DNA of 7,524 nucleotides, taken from Burkholderiales bacterium (GTDB lineage Bacteria; Pseudomonadota; Gammaproteobacteria; Burkholderiales; Casimicrobiaceae). The position numbers were made by a program, and so were the translations under genes. The notes under the pieces are model-generated. The model had not been told where the DNA came from and did no database searches. It worked only from the letters and a program-made list of their open reading frames with translations. Shown in pieces: positions 1-6,532 of the stretch; the stretch's first letter is position 1, and each line of letters begins with the position of its first letter. The stretch is taken from assembly GCA_025354075.1 (NCBI GenBank), contig JANXNO010000383.1:1-7524 (forward strand), written 5' to 3'.

Positions 1-1
1 A

Positions 2-646
2 TCGGGAACGGTGCGTGCCGAGGGGCAAGAGCCTTCGGTTGATCGCAGCTCGACCGCTCGCTCACTGCAGACGTTGGGCAAGCCCGCCGAGCGCACGGTA
101 ATCATGGTGGCGGATGTTTCGTCGCAGGTGACCGAGATTGATGTGCGTGCCGCCACCACCATGCTAACTACCGCGCTGGTGAAGAGTCGTCAGTTTCGCG
201 TGATGGAGCGGCGAGGCGCTGAAGCAACCCCCGCCATCAACGACAAGGCGGGACAGGGCTTCGTATTTGAGGCTATTTTTAGCGAAGCCACGCCGAGCAA
301 GGCGACCAGCAGCAATGGATTTGGACTGGGTGGCCTTACGGTTGGCGGCGCCAGCAATCAGGACGAAATTGGGCTTGACCTGAGAGTTCAGGCCGCAGCG
401 ACCGGTGAAATTGTCGACACGATCAATGTGCGCAAGATCGTTGAGTCACGCAGCAATTCGCTGAGCGGAACCGGTGCACTGCTTGAGACAGTTGCCGGAC
501 GTTTCGGTAAATCGCTGGGCGGTCTTGCGCCTGATATTTCTCGCGAGAACACGCGCAAGGAAAGCATGGACCGCGCGCTTCGGGCGCTCATTGAACTGGC
601 GGTAGTGGAGCTAGCCAAACGACGCAGTGAATGGAGCGTCGACTGA
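2..646 (+). CDS. CsgG-like envelope protein, 5' end missing
   Basis: The reading frame is open to the left edge of the window, so the true start is probably outside it; the GTG at position 11 is the first possible start inside but has no visible ribosome binding site. About 211 residues are readable. The layout fits the CsgG family of curli-secretion and related envelope proteins: a strand 'TVIMVADVS' near the start, then 'SRQFRVMERRG' (the family's 'sgrFrVveR' signature), then a strand region with a Gly/Ser-rich loop, then 'DLRVQAAATGEIVDT' (the family's 'lrvvdt.TGeiv' signature), and a C-terminal helix. The signal peptide or lipobox, if any, lies outside the window. CsgG itself forms an outer-membrane export channel, but many relatives do not, so a channel role is not claimed. 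The gene is followed 97 bases later by a secreted protein gene on the same strand. Confidence 0.7.
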   Translation, partial: SGTVRAEGQEPSVDRSSTARSLQTLGKPAERTVIMVADVSSQVTEIDVRAATTMLTTALVKSRQFRVMERRGAEATPAINDKAGQGFVFEAIFSEATPSKATSSNGFGLGGLTVGGASNQDEIGLDLRVQAAATGEIVDTINVRKIVESRSNSLSGTGALLETVAGRFGKSLGGLAPDISRENTRKESMDRALRALIELAVVELAKRRSEWSVD

Positions 647-743
647 GCCCCGACCCCGGAAAACCGAAACGCTCAAGCCACTCTGTCGACGGCACGTAGA
701 CGCGCTTCCTGATCGCACCACCCATTTACCCTGAAAGGACATT

Positions 744-1226
744 ATGAAATCTCGCACTCAACCGTTCCGCTTAATCTTATGCCCACTAAGTGCACTCATC
801 GTTGCGTTTGCAAGTACCGCAGCGAGCGCCGACCTGATAACAGGACCCGCCAGAGTGAACACTGGCCCCAACAATCCGGTGCATAGCATCGTCGATATCC
901 AGCTCGAACAACTGGATCTCAAGTCATCAAGCGGGGGCGGTACGTTCGCGCGTCCACAGATCCGCAACGCGTCCAGGACTGCTGTCAGCCTGCTCATCGA
1001 AGTCACGCTCGTACGCACCCGTAAGCTCGATGTAATCGTCAACAACGCGCCGCTTAAGCTGACTGAGCGAACGACTATCCCCGCCCAAACTCAAATGAGC
1101 ATAGATCTTTTGCTGCCGTTGACCACCTGCGCAAGCGTGACCGTCAAAGTCACGCCCGACAAAAATGTGATCGATCTGAATATGAACAACAACACCAAGT
1201 CCATCGCGCTTCCATGCCCGCTATAG
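744..1226 (+). CDS. Secreted protein with CARDB-like domain
   Basis: This encodes 160 residues. The ATG at 744 is chosen because AAAGGA (734-739) lies four bases upstream and because the start gives a clean signal peptide: basic residues at 2-9, a hydrophobic core at about 10-23, and an 'ASA' cleavage site before Asp30. There is no lipobox, so the product should be periplasmic or secreted. The mature part looks like one Ig-fold of the CARDB type: 'RPQIRNASRTAV' resembles the 'v.V.N.G' strand, and the end 'VTPDKNVIDLNMNNNTKSI' resembles the closing 'vDp.n.v.E.neNN' motif. CARDB domains serve adhesion or protein contact on the cell surface. The assignment is from motif reading only. Cys117 or nearby and the Cys close to the C-terminus could pair, which would fit a secreted fold. 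It may be co-transcribed with the CsgG-like gene, but the 97-base gap leaves this open. Confidence 0.72.
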   Translation: MKSRTQPFRLILCPLSALIVAFASTAASADLITGPARVNTGPNNPVHSIVDIQLEQLDLKSSSGGGTFARPQIRNASRTAVSLLIEVTLVRTRKLDVIVNNAPLKLTERTTIPAQTQMSIDLLLPLTTCASVTVKVTPDKNVIDLNMNNNTKSIALPCPL

Positions 1227-1429
1227 ATTCAGCATCGTCCGCACGGTGCGCCAGCTCACTCACGCACCCACCGGCATTCGACAGCGTCGTACTCGGGTCG
1301 CGCGTCGTGTGCGTTCTTGCATCGCAATGAATACACACTGCAAAGCTTCGCTCGTGTCGGGGGGACGCCGCTGTTTGCGTCTACTGCTTGCCACGTCGCA
1401 CTCTGCGTCGTATTAACAGGAGAATCACC
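1227..1429. other. Intergenic region with hairpin and promoter-like box
   Basis: This 203-base gap separates the CARDB-like gene from the OmpA-like gene. It holds an inverted repeat, GGTGCG (1245-1250) and CGCACC (1263-1268), with a 12-base loop, starting 19 bases after the stop codon. No T-tract follows, so it is at best a weak terminator. Further on are the TGTCGGG/CGTC box (1355-1381) and the ribosome binding site AGGAGA (1418-1423). I see no short ORF with a credible start here. Confidence 0.5.
1355..1381 (+). promoter_or_regulatory. Candidate ECF-type promoter, copy A
   Basis: TGTCGGG (1355-1361) is followed after 16 bases by CGTC (1378-1381) and then TA. A transcript starting about seven bases after CGTC would have a leader of about 40 bases carrying AGGAGA before the ATG at 1430. 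The same pair of elements recurs before the kinase gene (3347-3373) and before the broken paralogue (6459-6484). ECF promoters typically have a short -35 element, a 15-17 base spacer and a -10 element often containing CGTC, so the geometry fits. The sequence could instead be a degenerate REP-like palindrome. The promoter role is inference. Confidence 0.4.
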
Positions 1430-2512
1430 ATGACGTTTTACTCGCTTCGTCGCGCCCTGGCACTCGTCGCCACCAGCCTGTCCGTCGCGCTCATGCTGCA
1501 CCCCGTGCTGTCAACGGCCGCCAGTACCGAAGTGCCGACCGCTGACCTCGCGGGGCTCTCTGACCCGCCGGGGCTCAAACGCTACACCGGTAGCGTGCTG
1601 ATTTATCGCGATGACGTCGCCTACGACGAAATCGAATTTCCCGCAGGCAAAGCGCTGCGCGCTGAAGGTATCGCGATTAAAACATCCAAGGCACTCTCGA
1701 GCAGCGGCAAACGCGCGCTCGCGATGTACATCACGCCCGCGGGCCGTAGCAGTCTGGAGGTCATCCGCAGCTATCAACAGGATTTGCGCGCCGAAGGTTT
1801 TGAGCCGGTGTTTGAATGTGCTGGTCTCAGCTGCGGTGAGGGCTATGACGCAATCATGCCGAGCCACGGCAGCAGCTTTACTAATTTCTACATCGGCAAA
1901 GACTTCGACACAAAAGTGACGCACTTCTCGCCTGCGGGCTGTGCTGGCGGAAATTTCATAACCAATTTTCGTTACGCGCTGCTGCAGCGCCCTACCGACA
2001 AGCACGTCGTCGCGGTAACAGCGTACAACTCGGGTGCCGTGGGGATTTACTGCAAAGAAAAAGACTTTCAGGCGCGGGTCAGCATGTTTGTTGTTCGCGT
2101 TCAACCTGCTGCGCGCGAGCAAAATATGATCGCCGTCAGCGCCAAAGAAATGAGCGACGCGATGACCACCACCGGTCGCGTCGCGCTGTACGGCATCTTT
2201 TTCGACACAGGCAAAGCCGACATCAAGCCGGAATCAAAAGCAGCGCTGACCGAGATTGCCAACCTCATGAAATCGCAACCGCAACTGAAGCTGCATGTGG
2301 TCGGACACACCGACAGTCAGGGCAGTATCGATTCAAATTTCGACCTGTCGAAGCGTCGTGCGTTCGCCATCAAGGCAGTGCTGGCGTCGCAATATGGCGT
2401 CGCGGAAGCGCGTACTGCAGCGCATGGCGTGGCTCACCTCGCACCGATTGCAAGTAACAATGATGAGGCAGGGCGCGCAAAGAACCGGCGAGTTGAGTTG
2501 GTGCCGTTTTGA
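1430..2512 (+). CDS. OmpA-family protein with DUF4892-like N-terminal region
   Basis: This encodes 360 residues. The ATG at 1430 is preferred over an in-frame ATG 14 codons upstream because AGGAGA (1418-1423) sits six bases before it and because it begins a signal peptide: 'RR' at 7-8, a hydrophobic stretch at about 9-27, and cleavage near Ala30/Ala31. Residues about 45-235 resemble DUF4892 (a gloss of 'sDpp.l.ry.GS.li' at the start). They contain four cysteines (130, 135, 171, 208) that could form disulfides in the periplasm. Residues about 250-360 are an OmpA C-terminal-like domain: 'FFDTGKADI', 'VVGHTDSQGS', 'LSKRRAFAI', and the ending 'GRAKNRRVEL'. Asp295 and Arg310, 15 residues apart, fit the pair that binds the diaminopimelate of peptidoglycan in OmpA proteins. 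No N-terminal beta-barrel is visible, so this is likely a periplasmic cell-wall-tethered protein. A candidate ECF promoter lies upstream. Confidence 0.9.
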   Translation: MTFYSLRRALALVATSLSVALMLHPVLSTAASTEVPTADLAGLSDPPGLKRYTGSVLIYRDDVAYDEIEFPAGKALRAEGIAIKTSKALSSSGKRALAMYITPAGRSSLEVIRSYQQDLRAEGFEPVFECAGLSCGEGYDAIMPSHGSSFTNFYIGKDFDTKVTHFSPAGCAGGNFITNFRYALLQRPTDKHVVAVTAYNSGAVGIYCKEKDFQARVSMFVVRVQPAAREQNMIAVSAKEMSDAMTTTGRVALYGIFFDTGKADIKPESKAALTEIANLMKSQPQLKLHVVGHTDSQGSIDSNFDLSKRRAFAIKAVLASQYGVAEARTAAHGVAHLAPIASNNDEAGRAKNRRVELVPF

Positions 2513-2529
2513 TGGGTGTTTGCGAATGG

Positions 2530-2555
2530 CACGAAATCGAATCAGCTTTTTCGTG
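2530..2555 (+). terminator. Weak hairpin after the OmpA-like gene
   Basis: CACGAAA (2530-2536) and TTTCGTG (2549-2555) form a 7-bp inverted repeat with a 12-base loop, starting 17 bases after the stop codon. Its position suits a terminator, but no T-tract follows the stem, so an intrinsic terminator is doubtful. Confidence 0.3.
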
Positions 2556-2610
2556 AAACGCCCATTGAATAGGGGGTAATCGTTAATTACGCCAAAAGTC
2601 GATATGTAGC

Positions 2611-2656
2611 CTTTTATGCGCTTAACCCGCTATCGAATATTCTTCTTGCATAAAAG
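2611..2656. repeat. Long-spaced inverted repeat upstream of sigma gene
   Basis: CTTTTATGC (2611-2619) and GCATAAAAG (2648-2656) are a perfect 9-bp inverted repeat separated by 28 bases. With one bulged C the arms extend to 11 bp (AGC at the outer ends). It lies in an AT-rich spacer unlike the flanking coding DNA, about 40 bases before the first possible start codon of the sigma gene, and its right arm precedes a good -10-like hexamer. It could be a split operator or an RNA stem. The repeat is seen directly; its role is inference. Confidence 0.45.
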
Positions 2657-2669
2657 CTGTAACTATATT
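2640..2669 (+). promoter_or_regulatory. Possible sigma-70 promoter of sigma/kinase operon
   Basis: TATATT (2664-2669) matches the -10 consensus at five of six positions and sits in the AT-rich spacer 27-50 bases before the possible starts of the sigma gene. No good -35 exists at standard distance: TTCTTC (2640-2645, 18-base spacer) and TTCTTG (2643-2648, 15-base spacer) are both poor. If real, the promoter is weak or needs an activator, and the inverted repeat at 2611-2656 overlaps it. Confidence 0.25.
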
Positions 2670-2695
2670 TTGCTGGCGCGGACAACCCATGCACA

Positions 2696-3334
2696 ATGCG
2701 GGCAAGAGAGGTTTCTTTGCAGCCCACATCCAGTTCAGCCAAGCCCGAACCCGCCACGGCTACCGTCCTCGTGCAGCGCGCTGCCGCAGGCGATGCAGAT
2801 GCCATGCGGGCATTGTTTACCAGCCTTTATCCTGATCTCAAACGGCTGGCGCGCGCTCGGCTCGCGCAATTCGGCGGCGTAACCGGGCTCAACGCGACGG
2901 CGCTGGTGCACGAGGGCTTTATGCGTATGGCTGAGCGTGAGGGCTTGCACGGGCAGACGCGCTTGCAGTTTTTCGCCTATGTCGGCAAGGTGCTGCGCTC
3001 CATCGTGATTGATTTTGTGCGTGATCGTGATGCCCAAAAGCGCGGCGGCGGCGTGACCTTGCTCACCCTGTCGCACGCCGATTCGATGCCTGCGCCGTGG
3101 ATGGATGCGACTGATCTGATTGACCTTGATCGCGGGCTGGAGCAATTGCGCGCTTTTGACGAACGGCTGTATCAGGTGGTGGAAATGCATGTGTTCTCCG
3201 GTATGTCGTGCATCGAAATTGCAGCTGAAGTTGGCGTTACTGAGCGCACTGTCAACCGCGATTTGGCGAAAGCGCATGCGCTCTTGGCGCAGGTGATGGG
3301 CGGCGCGGCCGCGCATCCACCGTCGGAAAAATAG
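2696..3334 (+). CDS. ECF-type RNA polymerase sigma factor, kinase-linked TIGR02999 type
   Basis: This encodes up to 212 residues. The sigma factor should direct RNA polymerase to a small set of promoters. Region 2 spans about residues 24-110 and contains 'LNATALVHEGFMRMAE' and 'FFAYVGKVLRSIVIDFVRDRDAQKRGGG', given here in part, which match TIGR02999 family signatures ('TALVHEaylRl', 'R..lvD.aR.r.a.KRgGg'). Region 4 (about 150-202) has a helix-turn-helix, 'CIEIAAEVGVTERTVNRDL'. Typical ECF factors have acidic 'DAED'-like residues in region 2.2; here the place is taken by Asn-Ala-Thr-Ala (66-69). In kinase-linked sigma factors, such as EcfP of Vibrio parahaemolyticus, phosphorylation of a threonine in this area supplies the missing charge. 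The ATG at 2696 lacks a Shine-Dalgarno sequence; an in-frame TTG at 2717 has AGAGAGG (2705-2711) five bases before it and may be the real start (205 residues). No anti-sigma gene is adjacent; a kinase gene follows after 48 bases. Confidence 0.9.
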   Translation: MRAREVSLQPTSSSAKPEPATATVLVQRAAAGDADAMRALFTSLYPDLKRLARARLAQFGGVTGLNATALVHEGFMRMAEREGLHGQTRLQFFAYVGKVLRSIVIDFVRDRDAQKRGGGVTLLTLSHADSMPAPWMDATDLIDLDRGLEQLRAFDERLYQVVEMHVFSGMSCIEIAAEVGVTERTVNRDLAKAHALLAQVMGGAAAHPPSEK

Positions 3335-3346
3335 CAACCGCTGTGG

Positions 3347-3373
3347 TGTCGGGACTGACCCCGTGTTTGCGTC
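3347..3373 (+). promoter_or_regulatory. Candidate ECF-type promoter, copy B, or REP-like palindrome
   Basis: TGTCGGG (3347-3353) is followed after 16 bases by CGTC (3370-3373). Compared with copy A, the 28-base block starting one base earlier matches exactly at both ends (GTGTCGGG and TGTTTGCGTC) and differs mainly in the middle, as expected for a promoter spacer. The predicted transcript would start about at 3380, almost on the kinase ATG at 3383. The core TCGGG-actga-CCCCG is also a small palindrome resembling REP-like elements, which is the main alternative. Confidence 0.4.
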
Positions 3374-3382
3374 CATCCATCG

Positions 3383-6370
3383 ATGAATACTCCGTTTAAC
3401 GTCCGCAGCGAATCGTGGCCGCGCCTGTCGGCCTTGCTGGACGAAGCGTACGAACTTGACGCCGCCGCGCGCGCGGCCCTGATCGCAACAATCAGCGCGG
3501 AAGACGCCGATCTCGGCCACGAGCTGGCGCGCCTGCTGGCACCGATGCACATGGCCGACACGCCGCCCGCCATCGCATCCAACGTGCTGTTCACGTCGCT
3601 ATTGAACGATGCGTTCACCACCGAGGGTCTCCGCGACGCACCGGACAACGCTGGCCTCGCGTTTGGCGGCTGGACGCTGAGCGAAAAAATCGGTCAGGGT
3701 GGCATGGGAGAAGTGTGGCGCGCGGTGCGCAGCGACGGCATGTTTAAGGGCACGGCAGCGATCAAGCTACTGCGCAGCGATCTCCCGGCTGACAAGCTGG
3801 CCGCGCGGTTTGCGCGTGAGCGCGCGGTGCTGGCGCGACTGAACCATCCGAACATTGCGCGATTGCTTGATGCGGGTGTGGCCAACGATCAAGCGTTCAT
3901 TGTGCTGGAGCTGCTGCACGGATTGCCGCTGCTAACGTATGCCACAACGAACGCGCCGACGACCGCAGATCGGGTACGCCTGATTCGCGATTTGACCCGC
4001 GCTGTGGAGCATGCGCACAGTCAACTCGTGCTGCATCGTGACCTGAAACCGTCGAACGTATTGGTGACGGAAAACGGCACCGCGAAACTCCTCGATTTCG
4101 GAATTGCGGCGGCGTTGGATGAAGCCACGCAAAATGAAACAACGGCAAATTTGACGCAACTCACCGGACGTGGATTGACGCTCGAATATGCCGCGCCCGA
4201 GCAGATTCTGGGTGAGCCAACGGTAGCCGCGAGCGACGTGTATTCGCTTGGCGCGATGTTGTTTCATCTGCTGGTCGGGCAGCGACCGTTCGCCGTAAGC
4301 GCGAACCGCGCGGCGCTTGAATATGCGGCGGTGCATACGGAAGCGCCAAGAGCGTCGCAGGGGGTGCTTCGCTCGGCCCCCCCGGTTGCCGAGGCGGAGG
4401 GGACGGAACCGCTGGCACACAACAACGCGGATGCAATTGCGCCGCCTGTGGACGCCGCAAAACTCAAAGGTGACCTCGACGCCATCATTGCCAAGGCCCT
4501 GCGCAAATCACCGGCCGAACGCTACGCGACCGCGAGCGCATTCGCTGCCGACCTCGATGCATGGCTCGCGCAAACGCCAATCTCCATCAGAGCCGAAGAC
4601 CGCAGTTATCGCGGCAAACTGTGGATCAAACGCAACTGGGCCCTGGCGACGCTGGGCGCGATTGCGGCCACTGCTGTCGGCGTCGGATTCGGTGCCAGCC
4701 TGTGGCAACGCAACGTCGCCATCACAGCCACAGCACTCGCGCAGCGCGAAGCGGCACAAGCGTTTGTCGAGCGCGCACGCGCCGAGGATGAGGCGTCTCG
4801 CGCAACCAAGGTCGCCGACTATCTGGGCGAGCTGATTCAAAGCGCAAGCCCTGACAAACACCAGGGCAAATGGCCCACCGTTCTGACGTTGTTGGAACAG
4901 TCCGAGAAGGATCTGGATCGGCAGTTTGCCGATGACCCGAAGACGCAGGCGATGTTGCTCAAACGCATGGCCGAAACCAACGACGCACTCAATCGCGATA
5001 CCGTAGCGCTTGCGCAGCTTCAGCGCTTGCAGCAGATCGTGGCGGCCATCGAGCCTGCCGATTCCGATAAGGCGCTTGACGCGCAGCGGCACACCGCGCA
5101 GTTGCTGCGCCGACTGAATCGACATGTCGAAGCGCTCGCGATTGAAGAGCCGTTGCTGCCAAAATTCGCGACGCGCTATGGCCGCAACAGCGAGCAATAC
5201 GCCGATCTGCAAATGGGTATTTCCGATTCTCTCGCGGGCGTGGGCCGGATGGCGGAGGCGAAGGGTGCAATGGCCGACGGCGCGGCGATCATGACGCGTT
5301 TATATCCCGACGATCTGGGCAAACGCGTTGATCGGGTGAACGACGCCACGGTGCTGCTGACGCGCCGCGCAATGTGGCGCGAGGCGCTTGACACGTTGGC
5401 AGCCGTGGAGGCCAATCTCCCCGCGTTCTCGAAACTCGGCGGCTCTCGTGGTCGCGACGCGCTGATAATGCGCCGCAATCTGGAGGCAATGCGCATCCGC
5501 ATTGGCCGCTACGACGGCGTTGAGCAGCGACTGCAAGGTATCCGTCAAGAACTTGACACGCTGCTCGGGACAGACAACGCGCTGTCGATTGGCGCGCTGG
5601 ATTTGCTGGGCAGTCTTGCCTGCGAAACCGGTCGCTTCGCCGATTGCCTGAGCATCAGCAATGCGCTGATTGATGCGCTGGCGCGGCAGGCGGGTAAAGA
5701 TGGCACGGCTGCAATTCTTGATGAAAAAATCACGCGGCTGCACATCGTTCAAATGCTCGGCCAATCACCGCAGCCATCTGCAAAAGCGCAGCTTGAAGGC
5801 TACGTCAGAGCGCTGCCACCATTGATGCGCGACGCCAGCGCCAGACGTGCGGCAACGTATCGCAAGGTGTCCGACGCGGCGACCGCTGGGGGACTGTTTG
5901 CGCTCGCTGATGTGGCGCAGCAACGCGCTCGCGACGATCTGACTGCGATAAAAAACACAAATCCCGAACTCGCGGCTCAGGTCAATCGGGCAGCGGCACT
6001 CACGGCTTTTGCGCGCGGCGATCCAAAACGCGCGGCCGATTTGCTGGGCGAACGATTCCGCGTGTATGAGCTTGCAGGCGAAGGCGATTCGCCACGGCGC
6101 GCCACGCTGTGGCTGCAACGCGCGCTCTACGAAATCGAATTCGACTCCGTCGCTGCCAGAAAATCAATCGCTGAAAGTCGGGCAATATTTGATCGCGTCG
6201 GTGGTCCGCAACCGCAGTTCAAAGCGCTGCTTGCGTACGGGGACGCGCGAATCGCAGGTAATGCAGGCGCAATTGTCGCGGCACAGAACGCGGTGGATCG
6301 TGCGTATTTGCGCCCGAACACGCGCAACGGAAACACGCCGTGGCGTGTGCCGCTATTGTCGAGTTTGTAA
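3383..6370 (+). CDS. Transmembrane Ser/Thr protein kinase with helical-repeat C-terminal domain
   Basis: This encodes 995 residues. Residues 1-97 are a helical N-terminal region usual in sigma-linked kinases. The kinase domain (about 98-395) is complete: glycine loop 'GQGGMGEV' (104-111), Lys128 in 'AIK', Glu146 in helix C, catalytic Asp220 in 'HRDLKPSN', metal-binding Asp238 in 'DFG', 'APE' (271-273), and Asp285 in 'SDVYSLG'. The activation segment is rich in threonine, suiting autophosphorylation. A basic stretch precedes one membrane helix (419-441), so the kinase should face the cytoplasm and the rest the periplasm. After the membrane come a likely coiled coil (442-480) and the family block 'YLGELIQSASPD' leading into TPR-like helical repeats to the end, probably the sensor. 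No other start is credible, although no Shine-Dalgarno sequence precedes this ATG. The likely substrate is the sigma factor encoded just upstream; this is inferred from known sigma-kinase pairs. Confidence 0.95.
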   Translation: MNTPFNVRSESWPRLSALLDEAYELDAAARAALIATISAEDADLGHELARLLAPMHMADTPPAIASNVLFTSLLNDAFTTEGLRDAPDNAGLAFGGWTLSEKIGQGGMGEVWRAVRSDGMFKGTAAIKLLRSDLPADKLAARFARERAVLARLNHPNIARLLDAGVANDQAFIVLELLHGLPLLTYATTNAPTTADRVRLIRDLTRAVEHAHSQLVLHRDLKPSNVLVTENGTAKLLDFGIAAALDEATQNETTANLTQLTGRGLTLEYAAPEQILGEPTVAASDVYSLGAMLFHLLVGQRPFAVSANRAALEYAAVHTEAPRASQGVLRSAPPVAEAEGTEPLAHNNADAIAPPVDAAKLKGDLDAIIAKALRKSPAERYATASAFAADLDAWLAQTPISIRAEDRSYRGKLWIKRNWALATLGAIAATAVGVGFGASLWQRNVAITATALAQREAAQAFVERARAEDEASRATKVADYLGELIQSASPDKHQGKWPTVLTLLEQSEKDLDRQFADDPKTQAMLLKRMAETNDALNRDTVALAQLQRLQQIVAAIEPADSDKALDAQRHTAQLLRRLNRHVEALAIEEPLLPKFATRYGRNSEQYADLQMGISDSLAGVGRMAEAKGAMADGAAIMTRLYPDDLGKRVDRVNDATVLLTRRAMWREALDTLAAVEANLPAFSKLGGSRGRDALIMRRNLEAMRIRIGRYDGVEQRLQGIRQELDTLLGTDNALSIGALDLLGSLACETGRFADCLSISNALIDALARQAGKDGTAAILDEKITRLHIVQMLGQSPQPSAKAQLEGYVRALPPLMRDASARRAATYRKVSDAATAGGLFALADVAQQRARDDLTAIKNTNPELAAQVNRAAALTAFARGDPKRAADLLGERFRVYELAGEGDSPRRATLWLQRALYEIEFDSVAARKSIAESRAIFDRVGGPQPQFKALLAYGDARIAGNAGAIVAAQNAVDRAYLRPNTRNGNTPWRVPLLSSL
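4360..4393. repeat. GC-rich palindromic patch inside the kinase gene
   Basis: GGGGG (4360-4364) can pair with part of the seven-C run (4377-4383), and CTCGGC (4372-4377) with GCCGAG (4388-4393). The two pairings compete. The patch encodes a Ala/Pro/Glu-rich linker in the kinase C-lobe (around residues 326-340), between the conserved 'LLVGQRPF' and 'LKGDLDAIIAKAL' blocks, where family members vary in length. It may be a small inserted palindrome that kept the frame. Confidence 0.4.
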
Positions 6371-6458
6371 GACCCGCTTCGTCCCATCTTGAAACGCTTG
6401 CAGGTGCGGGTAGCAACGCCGCCGCTGTCCGCTCGGTTGATGACAAAACAGAGCTCCA

Positions 6459-6484
6459 TGTCGGGAACACCCCGCATTTGTGTC
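6459..6484 (+). promoter_or_regulatory. Candidate ECF-type promoter, copy C
   Basis: TGTCGGG (6459-6465) is followed after 15 bases by TGTC (6481-6484) and then TA. It aligns with copy A base by base through to the ribosome binding site and ATG with a single one-base gap, so A and C share ancestry and are not independent evidence for each other. The leader to the ATG at 6533 is again about 40 bases and carries AGGAGA (6521-6526). Confidence 0.35.
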
Positions 6485-6532
6485 TACCGCTCAGCACGTC
6501 GCATTTTTCGCCGTGCCCCCAGGAGAACCATC

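Noticed and set aside
648..662. CCCCGACCCCGG after the CsgG-like gene as a REP fragment
   Set aside because: It is too short and does not align with the three boxes in either orientation beyond a C-rich core.
684..710. TGTCGAC before the CARDB-like gene as a fourth promoter box
   Set aside because: The second half (CGTC after about 16 bases) is absent, and only the first four or five bases match.
1245..1268. Hairpin after the CARDB-like gene as an intrinsic terminator
   Set aside because: The 6-bp stem has a 12-base loop and no T-tract, so it is only mentioned within the intergenic entry.
1511..2122. 203-codon ORF on the minus strand within the OmpA-like gene
   Set aside because: It is wholly antisense to a gene with clear domains, has Arg/Ala-rich composition typical of shadow frames, and resembles no family.
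2735..3550. 271-codon ORF on the minus strand across the sigma and kinase genes
   Set aside because: It overlaps two well-supported genes and its composition (His/Arg/Gln-rich) is that of an antisense shadow.
4508..5212. 234-codon ORF on the minus strand within the kinase gene
   Set aside because: It is antisense to the membrane and repeat region of the kinase with no ribosome binding site or domain.
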